Origin: JBEKHT01 sp049511715
GTDB taxonomy: Bacteria; Chloroflexota; Anaerolineae; Anaerolineales; RBG-16-64-43
Reading direction: 5' to 3'
Length of the DNA stretch: 31,828 bases
NCBI GenBank assembly: GCA_049511715.1
Contig: JBEKXU010000037.1
Coordinates: 1-31,828, forward strand
In this document: positions 1 to 8,221 of the stretch, piece after piece
How positions within the stretch are numbered: the stretch's first letter is position 1
How the letters are laid out: each line of letters starts with the position of its first letter
Translations under genes and position numbers: made by a program
Notes under the pieces: model-generated
The model's database searches: none
What the model was told of the DNA's origin: nothing
Seen by the model: only the letters and a program-made list of their open reading frames with translations

Positions 1-2
1 CA

Positions 3-131
3 GACGAGGAGCAAAGCATCAATGATTCCCGTCCCTCTGATCCTGGCACCCCTCCAAGCTCAGGTGGCGCTGGTTCTGGCAAGCCTTCTCCCTCAGGTCC
101 GATGATAGGGAAACATACGCCAGTCGAATAG
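3..131 (+). CDS. Possible C-terminal tail of an unidentified protein, cut by window edge
   Basis: An open frame enters from the left edge and stops with TAG at 129-131, giving 42 residues. They are acidic at first (DEEQ) and then rich in Pro, Ser and Gly, ending in HTPVE. This looks like the disordered tail of a larger protein, but no domain is visible, so no function can be given. It could also be chance open frame in GC-rich sequence. Confidence 0.3.
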   Translation, partial: DEEQSINDSRPSDPGTPPSSGGAGSGKPSPSGPMIGKHTPVE

Positions 132-361
132 CTTCCTCAACCCACGATATCCAAGAGACGACTCATGGGCGGCGTGGATTGGCGGATACCTACCCTACAT
201 TCCTCTCTTGATCCGCGCACCCGGCTGCGGCACAAGCCTCTACCCTCCCAATAAAAGCGCACGTGCGGTGCGCCCCAGAGGTGGGCAGCACGCGGCGCCC
301 GTTTGGCTGAAGTCCATCTGCTCACGCGGGCTCGTGGGCGTCGACCGGGTAAAATGAAGAC

Positions 362-1093
362 GTGACCACCCCTATGCCCACTCGCCGCGTTGCGATCCTC
401 GCACCGATGCGATCCGAACTGCGCCCCCTTGTGCGCTCCCTCTCCCTCAGCTGGGAGCGGTCCGCCGATGGCGCCGCCCTCATAGGAGTGATCGGCCGGG
501 TCGAAGTCGTCGCGACCACAACGGGGATTGGAACCCGGGCCGCCGCGCGCACGGCGGAACGTGTCCTTGACTCCACCTCTATCGATCATCTCATTCTGGT
601 CGGGATTGCAGGGGGAATCGGACCGAGCGTCCGCATCGGGGACCTCGTCGTACCGGATCTCGTCATTGACCTATCGACCGGCACCGAGCATCGGCCTACC
701 CTTCTTGGCTGCACCGCCCCCCGAGGGACTCTGGTGACCTCGGACGAGTTGCTAGTCGACCAGGATGAGGTGGCCCGCCTCAAACGGCAGGGCGTCATTG
801 CGATCGACATGGAGACCGCGGCGATCGCCGCGGTCTGCGAGGATCGGCACTGCCCGTGGTCCGTGTTCCGCGCTATCAGCGACCGCGCCGACGATGGCTC
901 GAGCGACCCGGCCGTGCTCCACTTGGCTGGACCCGACGGCAGCCCCAATCTGCCTGCCCTCGTGCGCTTCGTCTTGAGTAACCCGTGGCGCGTTCCAGAG
1001 CTGGCACGCCTCGCCCGCGGCATGAAACACGCCACGAACACAGCCGCGTCCGCCGTTGTTTGTGCCCTCGAGAAGATGCAGGCGGTCGGGTGA
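362..1093 (+). CDS. Nucleoside phosphorylase / MTA-SAH nucleosidase superfamily protein
   Basis: 243 residues of the PNP_UDP_1 fold, which cleaves the N-glycosidic bond of purine nucleosides such as methylthioadenosine, S-adenosylhomocysteine or futalosine. Visible marks are an N-terminal strand with the family's acid and methionine context (AILAPMRSEL), a Gly-rich VGIAGGIG segment near residue 80, the substrate-site DMETAAIA around residue 150 (Glu binds ribose hydroxyls in the family) and AISDRAD around 171, whose Asp matches the catalytic acid position. The exact substrate cannot be read from sequence; hopanoid-associated phosphorylases and MqnB belong to the same fold. The GTG start has no Shine-Dalgarno, but a -10-like TAAAAT lies at 350-355, so translation may be leaderless; ATG 374 is the alternative. 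No operon partner. Confidence 0.8.
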   Translation: MTTPMPTRRVAILAPMRSELRPLVRSLSLSWERSADGAALIGVIGRVEVVATTTGIGTRAAARTAERVLDSTSIDHLILVGIAGGIGPSVRIGDLVVPDLVIDLSTGTEHRPTLLGCTAPRGTLVTSDELLVDQDEVARLKRQGVIAIDMETAAIAAVCEDRHCPWSVFRAISDRADDGSSDPAVLHLAGPDGSPNLPALVRFVLSNPWRVPELARLARGMKHATNTAASAVVCALEKMQAVG

Positions 1094-1150
1094 GCCGCCC
1101 GCCACCTCATTCAAGCCCACTTAGCGGGCTGGCTTGGGATTCCCCTGAAC

Positions 1151-1405
1151 TCACTGCTCCACTCTGGCCTTGAGCGCGGGGATCTCCTCATCCAACCTTT
1201 GGACGGCCAACTCGCCAGCCACGCGCTCGGAGGCCGCCCAAGTGCCCTTTGGCTTCCCGGCCAGCGGCTGCAACGAGATCACGCCGCCACACACAGGGCG
1301 GCCTCTGTCCTTCTGGACCCCCCTGCTCGCAAAGGGTCCCCGCACCACGACCCGTCGGTCCCGGTCTGGCACGTCCATCTGGGGGACCCGGCAGGCGTGC
1401 CGCAC
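1151..1405 (-). pseudogene. Truncated second copy of the zinc-ribbon membrane protein gene
   Basis: The reading frame (GTG at 1405, stop at 1151) aligns with the N-terminal half of the intact gene at 2282-2830. Shared blocks are SLQPLAG against LLQPLAE, then ASERVAGELAVQRL against APERVASELAIQRL. The DNA also keeps a shared stretch, CCAGCGGCTGCAAC. It lacks the N-terminal CPNC knuckle, has a three-residue insertion next to the Gly-rich segment, and stops before the membrane helix. I read it as a decayed tandem paralogue and not a functional gene; a short expressed soluble product cannot be excluded. Confidence 0.6.
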
Positions 1406-1475
1406 AACCCGCCGGCTCAGTGCAGAGCATATTCCTTCCCCCCTCTCATGACGTCACCCCCACTTTCCCCTCGTC

Positions 1476-1799
1476 CTACTTCTTATCGTCTAGGTGCAAC
1501 CAGTCCAGGCATATCTCAGCCGACTTTTCCAAGTCCCCCAACCATCCCTCCCTCTCCGCCTGCGCGAAGAGTTGCCGCGGAACGCATACTCGATCCGTCT
1601 GCCCGTTTCCTTCCACTGGCACTCTCTTCGACGCCAACTCGACGAAGCCCTCCGAACAACTCCCCCCAGCTTTGATCTCACCCCCCCTTCTCTTGACCCA
1701 CTCCACAATTCGCTTCATCTGGTCGTATTTCCTTGGCCCATCCGATTCCTGCTCACAATTTCTCGTCGCCCTCCTGAGCCAATCCTTTCCGCTCTCCAT
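1476..1799 (-). CDS. Hypothetical 107-residue hydrophilic protein
   Basis: The ATG at 1799 is preceded by GAGGAGG six bases upstream, the best Shine-Dalgarno in this patch, so I take it over the longer open frame that reaches 1910. The product is charged and soluble: a Lys/Arg-rich helix (QMKRIVEWVKRRGGEIK), a middle part with scattered cysteines (residues 15, 48, 72, 97), then a Trp- and Leu-rich C-terminus ending LHLDDKK. No signal peptide or membrane segment is seen. I do not recognise the family. It sits between the intact zinc-ribbon gene and its truncated copy on the same strand. The ribosome binding site and protein-like composition support a real gene. Confidence 0.55.
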   Translation of the reverse strand: MESGKDWLRRATRNCEQESDGPRKYDQMKRIVEWVKRRGGEIKAGGSCSEGFVELASKRVPVEGNGQTDRVCVPRQLFAQAEREGWLGDLEKSAEICLDWLHLDDKK

Positions 1800-1805
1800 T
1801 AAGCC

Positions 1806-2234
1806 CTCCTCTTCCAGGATATCCGCGCTTCGCGCTCCTCTTCCCAGACACGGATCGGACAGCCTGAATAGGTCTGCGAGAAGTTTGCGCCCGCGTTGGG
1901 GACCCCGCACCCCAAGGGTCCGTGGGTGGCACGCGGGGCAGATGGATCACCTTGGACCATTCGGAACGAAACCGTCGCCCTAGACTGGGCAGGCCTTCGC
2001 CAGAGTGTCGATGAATGAGCCGGCCAGTGTCATTCTTTGCGCGGATCGTCAGCGGGTCAGTCCCGGCGTATAGCCCGAGAGATCCATGCTTAACAGAGGC
2101 GCACGCTTTGACGGCTTGTGCGAAGTTCCTCGAGGACTCTGCAGATCCCAAGGCGACACTCCGGACATGGCGCCGACTCCAGGGCGGACGATTCTCATTC
2201 GTCATGTTGCCTCTCTTACGCTAGATCTGCGCAC
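1806..2234. other. Gene-poor stretch, no convincing gene
   Basis: Overlapping open frames exist on both strands, including a + frame at 2015-2224 and a - frame from 2205, but none has a recognisable domain together with good composition. No promoter of good quality or RNA gene was seen. Confidence 0.5.
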
Positions 2235-2237
2235 CCC

Positions 2238-2282
2238 GGAACCTGCACCTGGAGTTCCCCCGGAACCCGCATCGGGGGTTCC
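2238..2282 (-). repeat. Two tandem 24-bp hairpin repeats at the end of the zinc-ribbon gene
   Basis: Two units with a 24-base period each carry an inverted repeat: GGAACCC/GGGTTCC with a 7-base loop at 2262-2282, and GGAAC/GTTCC at 2238-2258 with partly wobbling inner pairs. Excluding about four substitutions the units are identical. The first hairpin begins at the TAG of the minus-strand gene at 2282. Position suggests transcript-end protection or termination, although no T tract follows. Confidence 0.5.
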
Positions 2283-2830
2283 TAGCGCTGCCCGGTTACG
2301 ATCAAGCGGTGCGTCGCGATCTCGGTCTCACGCACCTTGATGGCGCGCACGAGCGGATCACGCCCAGTGGCGCTTTGCTTCTGCCAATCGGCCATCCGGA
2401 CCTTGTTACTCAGTGCCAAGACGACAGTTCCGATCAGGGCAAGAACAAGGAAAATCCCGAAGCAACCCCAAAGTCCTAGTGCGGGTTCCCTGAGCTGAAT
2501 CTCTCCGGCGATGATAGCGCTTGCCCAGCTAGGGGTAGTGGCAACTGTGATCCAGCCGGGTGCCTTCGGCTTGGGGTGTGCGGCATCCCACAGAGCAAGG
2601 AGGGCTCGCAGGTTGCTTACCTCGCCTGTCAATCGTTGGATCGCAAGCTCAGAGGCAACGCGCTCCGGTGCCACCTGTGTGCCATGCAACTCCTCAGCCA
2701 GCGGCTGCAACAATATCGCCCCGCCGCCCCGGTCGACCAAGCAACCCTTCCCACGATAGGGACCGTCGAGCCGTCCCGCCGCCGTGTCCGTCCCGACTTG
2801 CATGGCCCCGCCACAGTTTGGGCAGGTCAA
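2282..2830 (-). CDS. Zinc-ribbon, single-TM protein of unknown function
   Basis: 182 residues. The N-terminus opens with a zinc knuckle, CPNCGG, and a possible partner Cys near residue 30 (GKGC) before a Gly-rich GGGAILLQPLAEEL segment. This resembles zf-TFIIB-like knuckles followed by an acidic-hydrophobic stretch. A helical region (PERVASELAIQRLTGEVSNLRALL) follows, then one membrane helix at about residues 116-138 (LWGCFGIFLVLALIGTVVLAL) and a basic C-terminal tail. The start is TTG at 2830, with ATT at 2836 as alternative; GAGG upstream is weak, and translation may be coupled to the small gene that ends 16 bases earlier. A truncated paralogue lies at 1151-1405. I do not know a function. 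Confidence 0.65.
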   Translation of the reverse strand: MTCPNCGGAMQVGTDTAAGRLDGPYRGKGCLVDRGGGAILLQPLAEELHGTQVAPERVASELAIQRLTGEVSNLRALLALWDAAHPKPKAPGWITVATTPSWASAIIAGEIQLREPALGLWGCFGIFLVLALIGTVVLALSNKVRMADWQKQSATGRDPLVRAIKVRETEIATHRLIVTGQR

Positions 2831-2846
2831 TGAAATAAACCGTACC

Positions 2847-2975
2847 TCAGCCGTATTGTCTCCCCTCTCTCACCGCGAATACCCAGACTGCAAACGCGAT
2901 GATCGCGAGCGCCGTGTGCCGATCGGCCGGGATGATGCCCTTCTGGACCCACAACTCAACTCCCTGCCTGTCCAT
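2847..2975 (-). CDS. 42-residue single-TM membrane peptide
   Basis: A short gene with ATG at 2975 and AGAGGAG five bases upstream. The product begins with a polar helix, MDRQGVELWVQKGIIPADR, which recalls the opening of DUF2157-type proteins (W..kGlI....). One hydrophobic helix (TALAIIAFAVWVFAV) and a basic tail follow. It ends 16 bases before the start of the zinc-ribbon membrane protein gene, so the two probably form one transcript and may act together at the membrane. Excellent ribosome binding site and composition, but small size keeps confidence moderate. Confidence 0.55.
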   Translation of the reverse strand: MDRQGVELWVQKGIIPADRHTALAIIAFAVWVFAVREGRQYG

Positions 2976-3691
2976 TTGACTCCTCTTGAGAAGACACATC
3001 CACATGAACAGCTTAGCACGGTCTTGAGAGGTTACCTATGTCGCAAACGGAACAATTGCCGAGGAACCTGGCCCCGTGCCGCCGATACCCAGATCGAAAG
3101 GGGCAAGGGCACCAAGCCGCGTTTTCATCGAAGGGCGACCTTTGAGATCGACCGTCTTAGCGGTGGCCAGGTCCGTGCCCAGCGACGCACGTTTGCGCCC
3201 ATGTCGCTTCGTAGGGGTATGTACATCATTAGCCCGGGCGGCTCATGGGACATGCGGCCGTTGCGATGAATTCCCATTTCAACCCCGTGCTGGATGCGGA
3301 CCTGATCGCTCCAAGAATGAGCACGCACTTGTTGCATGGCTCTAAGCTGGGCGCGGCAGAATTGCTATCAGAGCGCCCGAGCCGACTGCGGAGACGCACG
3401 AGAAGGGTAGGATTCACCACTCGACGGGAGGGTTCCAGCCTCGAGGCCGAGGCGTATCGGGTCGTGGCCATGAACCCAGAGCTCCTGGTCAGCCTGGCCA
3501 GGGGGACTGAGAGGCTATACTCACTCCTGCAGAGGGGCTTGGCCCCAGCCACGAGGAACTCGCCGCCGCTCCGCCGTGAGCCGACAGCCGGGGGCCCCTA
3601 CCCTTGGCACGCCCGACAATCAAGCGGGCAGCATCGACTTCGCTCGTTCCGCCCGGCATTATGCCGCGGGACAGCGGAATAGGAGGTGAGA
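2976..3691. other. 716-bp gap, no firmly supported gene
   Basis: Several open frames overlap here. One on + (3245-3682) ends inside the Shine-Dalgarno of the next gene; another (3038-3145) has GAGAGG six bases before its ATG. Neither has a recognisable domain, so I leave both uncalled. Confidence 0.5.
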
Positions 3692-4918
3692 ATGAAGTAC
3701 CAGTTCGACCGGGAGATCGACCGCGAAGGGACCAGCTCGGTCAAGTGGGAGTTTGTTCAAGAGGGGAAGCGCATGGTCCAGCGAGGGCCGGGCGACCAAT
3801 GCTTCGGGCAGAACCGCATCCTGCCTCTCTGGGTCGCCGACATGGACTTTCCCTCTCCCGAGCCCGTTGTGAGAGCCCTGGTGAAGCGCGCACAACACGG
3901 AATCTACGGCTACACCGCCCCTACGGACGCATACTTTGCCTCCGTTGTCCGCTGGATGAGGCGTCGGCACAATTGGGAAATCAGGCCCGAGTGGGTCTGT
4001 GTCACTCCGGGGGTTGTGCCTGCCCTTGACATGCTCGTACACACGTTTGCGGCGCAAGGGGAGAAGGTCCTGATCCAGCCCCCTGTCTACCATCCGTTTT
4101 TTAGCGCGGTGGAGAACAACTCTGCTGAAGTCGTTGCCAACCCTCTTGTCTATGCGAGTGGCCGCTATGGCATGGACTTTGCAGATCTGGAGGAGAAGAT
4201 TAGGGATGCGAAAGTGCGGCTCGCCATACTCTGCAACCCTCACAACCCCGTGGGGCGTGTCTGGACCCGGGAAGAGCTGGCGCGCTTCGGGGAGATCTGT
4301 CTCCGCCACAATGTGCTCATCGTATCGGACGAGATCCACGGAGACATCATCCACAAGGGTCATGTCTTTACCCCCCTTGCGACCGTCAGCGAAGCCCTCG
4401 CCCAGAATTCCATCACCTGCACGGCCCCCAGCAAGACCTTCAACCTGGCCGGCCTCCAGACGTCCAACATCATAGTTCCTAGCGAGGCCCTGCGAACCAG
4501 TTTCCAGAAGACCCTTCTCACTCATGGAATGACGGGGACAGGCGCCTTCGGCGTCGTCGCCCTTCAGGCGGCGTATGACCAAGGCGAAGAGTGGCTCGAC
4601 CAGGTCCTCGAATATCTGGGAGACAACCTACGTTTCCTGGAAGACTACGTGGCCAAGCATATCCCCCAGGTTGGCGTTGTCCAACCGGAAGGTACCTACC
4701 TGGTGTGGCTCGACTTCAGCAGGCTCGGGATCGATAAGCTGGAGCTGCGGAATTTGCTTTTGCACCAGGCCCGGGTCTACCTTGATGACGGCTTCATCTT
4801 TGGGCCGCAAGGAGAGGGCTTTATGCGCATCAACATTGGCTGCCCGCGATCCATTCTCCAGGAGGCGCTGCAGCGGATTAGGAGAGCAGTCCTTGGAGCC
4901 GCAGCGCACTCCCCCTGA
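3692..4918 (+). CDS. PLP-dependent C-S lyase / aminotransferase, MalY/PatB family
   Basis: 408 residues, the normal length for the MalY/PatB branch of fold-type I PLP enzymes. Members cleave cystathionine or other C-S conjugates (beta-lyase), giving a thiol, pyruvate and ammonia; some act as aminotransferases. Visible are LPLWVADMDFPSP (residues 45-57, typical of this branch), the PPVYHPF substrate loop at 130-136, NPHNPVG (182-188), SDEIHGD (212-218) and the PLP lysine K248 in SKTFNLAG. The start is ATG 3692 because AGGAGG at 3681-3686 sits five bases before it; the in-frame GTG at 3686 lies within that site. The next gene in the same direction begins 160 bp downstream. Cytosolic. The true substrate is unknown. 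Confidence 0.85.
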   Translation: MKYQFDREIDREGTSSVKWEFVQEGKRMVQRGPGDQCFGQNRILPLWVADMDFPSPEPVVRALVKRAQHGIYGYTAPTDAYFASVVRWMRRRHNWEIRPEWVCVTPGVVPALDMLVHTFAAQGEKVLIQPPVYHPFFSAVENNSAEVVANPLVYASGRYGMDFADLEEKIRDAKVRLAILCNPHNPVGRVWTREELARFGEICLRHNVLIVSDEIHGDIIHKGHVFTPLATVSEALAQNSITCTAPSKTFNLAGLQTSNIIVPSEALRTSFQKTLLTHGMTGTGAFGVVALQAAYDQGEEWLDQVLEYLGDNLRFLEDYVAKHIPQVGVVQPEGTYLVWLDFSRLGIDKLELRNLLLHQARVYLDDGFIFGPQGEGFMRINIGCPRSILQEALQRIRRAVLGAAAHSP

Positions 4919-5078
4919 GGTGGCACCCGACAGCCCTTGACCAGCCATGCGCCCAGAAAGAGTAGCCCTTGGCGCGCGCCTCCACCCCCCGGGGCTTGCC
5001 TCCAGTCGGCGGAGAGACCAGATTGGTCCTAAGATTTCCTCATCCGGGAACCGCCCAACACCGCAAGGAGCATAAACT

Positions 5079-6512
5079 GTGAAGACCTCTCAGGAATACC
5101 TCGCGAGCCTAGCGGCAATGAAACACAACGTGTGGTTGAATGGCAGGAAGGTGGAGCGGCCCTGGGAGCATCCTCAAATCGTCCCGGGCATCAACATCGT
5201 CAGCCTGACCTACGAATGGCCCCAGAGGCCGGAGTACCGTGAGCTGGTCACCGCCACCTCTCACCTGACAGGTCAGACCATAAACCGGTTTACTCACATC
5301 CATCAAGACACAGAGGATCTGAGGAAAAAGGTGGAAATGACTCGGCTGTATTGCCGAGAGACGGGCTGCATCCAACGCTGCATGGGTGTGGACGCCCTCA
5401 ATGCTCTCTCGATCATCACCGATCAGGCCGATAGGATGTTCGGCACCTCGTACTATTCGCGCTGGAAGGAATATGTCAAGTACTTCCAGCAGAATGACCT
5501 CGTCGGCAATGCCGCTATGACGGATGTCAAGGGCGACCGCTCGCTCAGGCCCCATCAGCAGCCGGATCCTGATCTGTATCTGCATGTGGTAGAGAAGAGA
5601 CAAGACGGCATCGTGGTGCGCGGAGCAAAGGCCCACAACACCCTCGCCCCCTATGCCCATGAACTGATCGTGTTGCCCACACGGGACATGGAGGAAGATG
5701 ATGCGGACTATGCGGTTGCCTTCGCCACGCCGGCGGACGCGCCGGGGATTACCATGATATGCCGGCCCGGCGCGCCCTCCGTCAAGCGGGACATGGGGGC
5801 TCCCCTCAGCTCGCGATTCGCCAGCGTGGAGTCACTGACCGTCTTCGACAACGTTTTTGTCCCCTGGGAGAGGGTCTTCCTGTGCGGCGAGTGGCAGTTG
5901 GCCGGCTATCTGGCAGAGACCTTTGCCACCTATCACCGCCACTCCTACTGCGGCTGCAAACCTGCTCTTTCCGACATCCTGATGGGCGCTGCGGCTCTGG
6001 TGGCCGAGTACAACGGAATCTCGAAGGCTCACCACGTCCGGCACAAGCTAACCGATTTCATGATTACAGCCGAGCTGGTGCACGCCTGCGGCCTGGCGGC
6101 CTCCCTCAAGGGGCAGCGCACGGCCTGCGGCACATACCTTCCCGACCTGGTCTATGCCAACGTGGGTAAGTACTATGCTGGCACCAACTTGCATCACGAG
6201 TTCGAAATACTGCAGGATCTGGCCGGGGGTCTGGTGGTAACCATGCCCTCCGAGCAGGACTACCAAAGCCAGGAAGTGGGCGCCTATCTAAAGAAGTACC
6301 TGGCCGGCGCGGCCGGGACAGCGGTGGATGACCGCGTGCGCTGCTTTCGCTTGATTGAGGAGATGACGGCCTCCCGATTCGCAGGATTACTCATGGTCGC
6401 TGGCGTGCATGGAGGCGGCTCGCCGGAGGCGGAGCGAATGGCGATTCTCAGAAGCTATGATCTCGAGACGCGGAAAGTGACAGCCAAGCGTGCCGCTGGG
6501 ATAACGGTTTGA
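5079..6512 (+). CDS. abfD: 4-hydroxybutyryl-CoA dehydratase / vinylacetyl-CoA isomerase family flavoenzyme
   Basis: 477 residues, similar in length to Clostridium aminobutyricum AbfD. The family holds FAD and an oxygen-sensitive [4Fe-4S] cluster and dehydrates 4-hydroxybutyryl-CoA to crotonyl-CoA by a radical route. The cluster ligands known from AbfD (Cys99, Cys103, His292, Cys299) all have counterparts: C97 and C101 in GCIQRC, and H286 and C293 in HRHSYCGC. The following K294 and T188 (AKAHNT) match active-site Lys300 and Thr190. This separates it from the related cluster-free HpaB hydroxylases. GTG start, with AGGAG nine bases upstream. It lies between the PLP lyase and an FAD-linked hydroxyacid dehydrogenase. 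The physiological CoA substrate could differ from 4-hydroxybutyryl-CoA. Confidence 0.85.
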   Translation: MKTSQEYLASLAAMKHNVWLNGRKVERPWEHPQIVPGINIVSLTYEWPQRPEYRELVTATSHLTGQTINRFTHIHQDTEDLRKKVEMTRLYCRETGCIQRCMGVDALNALSIITDQADRMFGTSYYSRWKEYVKYFQQNDLVGNAAMTDVKGDRSLRPHQQPDPDLYLHVVEKRQDGIVVRGAKAHNTLAPYAHELIVLPTRDMEEDDADYAVAFATPADAPGITMICRPGAPSVKRDMGAPLSSRFASVESLTVFDNVFVPWERVFLCGEWQLAGYLAETFATYHRHSYCGCKPALSDILMGAAALVAEYNGISKAHHVRHKLTDFMITAELVHACGLAASLKGQRTACGTYLPDLVYANVGKYYAGTNLHHEFEILQDLAGGLVVTMPSEQDYQSQEVGAYLKKYLAGAAGTAVDDRVRCFRLIEEMTASRFAGLLMVAGVHGGGSPEAERMAILRSYDLETRKVTAKRAAGITV

Positions 6513-6760
6513 GTTGACAACTGCCCAAGCAACCGTGGAGCCACAGGGCACCGACTCTGCCCCTCAGGCCGTGAGGAGGGAGGCCCGGCGGGGCCGGGCG
6601 TCGTTCTCGTGGGGCTCGCCTGGAGGAATCCAGGATTTGGCCTGGAAGACTCGTGGGAGGAATGGGTTTTCCTGGGTGCATGAATTCGCTGCGATACCCG
6701 CCGAGAGCCCCACTCGACCCATCGCGTAGGAAACCCTTTCCAGAAGGAGCTGGAACGCCC

Positions 6761-8155
6761 ATGACCCTGCCCTATCCCATCCATCGGGCCCTGGTCGAGC
6801 TCGTCGGCGAACGCGGAGTTAGCGTCGAGGGCTCTACCCTGAGCGACTATAGCCACGACGAATCCTCTTGCGCCCCGGTCCTGCCGCTGGCAGTTGTCAA
6901 GCCCGAGGCGGCCGACCAAGTCGCCGCCGTGCTGGCGCTGGCCGACCGCTTTCAGCTGCCCGTCACAGCGCGCGGCGCAGGGAGCAGCCTGGAGGGCAAT
7001 GCCGTCCCCTGCGCGCATGGGATCGTTCTATCCTTGGAGCGCATGAACCATGTGCTCGAGGTCATGCCGGAGGATTTCCAGGCAAGGGTCCAACCGGGGG
7101 TGGTGTACGACGAACTGAACCGGCGACTCGGTCGTCAGGGACTTTTCTTCGCCCCGGGGCCATCCAGTGGAGATGTGGCCACCCTCGGGGGGATGGTGGG
7201 CAACAATGCCGGAGGACTCAACGCCCTGCGCTACGGCGTGACTCGTGACAATATCCTGCGCCTGCAAGTGGCCCTGGCCAAAGGGAGCCTGATCTGGGCG
7301 GGAACGCGCGCGCTCAAAAGTTCCTCGGGCTACGATCTGGTGCGCCTCTTTGTCGGCTCCGAGGGGACCCTCGGGATCGCCACGGAGATGGTCGTCCGGC
7401 TGCACGCGATTCCGGAGCACCTCACCGCATGGGCGAACTTCCGTTCCGCCGAGGTGGCTGCGGGAGCCGTGTTTGAGATCATGCGCTCAGGAATCGTTCC
7501 GGGCGCTCTTGAGCTCCTCGACCCCGAAAGCATACGCGCGGTCAACGCCGCAGTCGGTCTTCACTGGCTAGAGCTTCCGATGCTGCTCATGGAATTTCAT
7601 GGGACCCCCACAGCCATCCAGGAGGAAGGGCAACTGGCACGGAGCGTGTGTCAAGAGGCGGGCTGCACCTCGTTCCAGTTTGCCGCCAATTCCGAGGAGC
7701 GCGACCAGCTGTGGGCCGGGCGCAAGGGGGTCACTGGTGCGCAGCGAGCGCTCTATCCGGGATGCGCCTTTGTCAAGAGCGACGTGGCCGTGCCCCTCTC
7801 GCAATATGCCAACGCGGTCCGTCAGGCGCACCTGCTGGCCGAGCGCTTTGAGATGAAGCTCATGGCCTTCGGTCACGCGGGGGACGGCAACCTGCACACT
7901 TCCATGCCCATCCTGCCGGACGATACCCAGGCCCTTTCCCGCGGGGAGGCCCTGGTCGAGGGGATGATCAATTTTGCGCTGTCGGTGGGCGGAACGGCCA
8001 CAGCGGAGCACGGTATCGGCTTGACAAAAAGACGTTTCCTGGAGTCCGAGCACGGCGCTGCGGTGGATACGATGCGCGCTATTAAGGAGGCGCTTGACCC
8101 AAACGGAATCCTAAACCCCGGCAAGATCTTCCAGGAAAAATCCCTGCCAGCCTGA
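6761..8155 (+). CDS. FAD-linked 2-hydroxyacid dehydrogenase (GlcD / D-lactate dehydrogenase type)
   Basis: 464 residues with the usual two-part layout: an FAD_binding_4 domain (about 40-175; RGAGSSLEGN at 71-80, PGPSSGD at 133-139, GGMVGNNAGG at 143-152) and an FAD-oxidase C domain (about 210-458) with GHAGDGNLH, EHGIG and the closing LDPNGILNPGK. Such enzymes oxidise D-lactate, glycolate, D-2-hydroxyglutarate or similar acids and pass electrons to a quinone, cytochrome or electron-transfer flavoprotein; no Fe-S partner (GlcF) or EtfAB gene is next to it. ATG 6761 is chosen over the upstream in-frame start because AGAAGGAG lies about ten bases before it and the length then fits the family. 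It is 248 bp downstream of the dehydratase, so a link in catabolism is inferred only. Confidence 0.85.
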   Translation: MTLPYPIHRALVELVGERGVSVEGSTLSDYSHDESSCAPVLPLAVVKPEAADQVAAVLALADRFQLPVTARGAGSSLEGNAVPCAHGIVLSLERMNHVLEVMPEDFQARVQPGVVYDELNRRLGRQGLFFAPGPSSGDVATLGGMVGNNAGGLNALRYGVTRDNILRLQVALAKGSLIWAGTRALKSSSGYDLVRLFVGSEGTLGIATEMVVRLHAIPEHLTAWANFRSAEVAAGAVFEIMRSGIVPGALELLDPESIRAVNAAVGLHWLELPMLLMEFHGTPTAIQEEGQLARSVCQEAGCTSFQFAANSEERDQLWAGRKGVTGAQRALYPGCAFVKSDVAVPLSQYANAVRQAHLLAERFEMKLMAFGHAGDGNLHTSMPILPDDTQALSRGEALVEGMINFALSVGGTATAEHGIGLTKRRFLESEHGAAVDTMRAIKEALDPNGILNPGKIFQEKSLPA

Positions 8156-8221
8156 GGCTCCAGGGATCCGGCTGAGCGGAGGCCTCGGCCCGCCCAACCC
8201 GGTCCTCGGGCGAGAACTCCT

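Noticed and set aside
137..589. 150-residue minus-strand open frame
   Set aside because: It is antisense to the start of the nucleoside phosphorylase gene, rich in Arg and Gly, and has no domain.
1753..2205. 150-residue minus-strand open frame with GAGAGG near its start
   Set aside because: It overlaps the better-supported 107-residue gene, becomes Arg/Ser/Gly-rich and shows no recognisable fold.
2015..2224. 69-residue + open frame with a plausible helical C-terminus
   Set aside because: No Shine-Dalgarno and no family; it could be a remnant, but the evidence is too thin.
3038..3145. 35-residue + open frame with a fair Shine-Dalgarno
   Set aside because: Composition is not distinctive and no downstream partner supports it.
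3245..3682. 145-residue + open frame just before the PLP lyase gene
   Set aside because: No ribosome binding site at its start, Arg-rich, no domain; its stop falling in the next Shine-Dalgarno is probably coincidence.
5079..6512. 4-hydroxyphenylacetate 3-monooxygenase (HpaB)
   Set aside because: The Fe-S ligands and Lys that define the CoA dehydratase branch are all present, and no flavin reductase partner is nearby.
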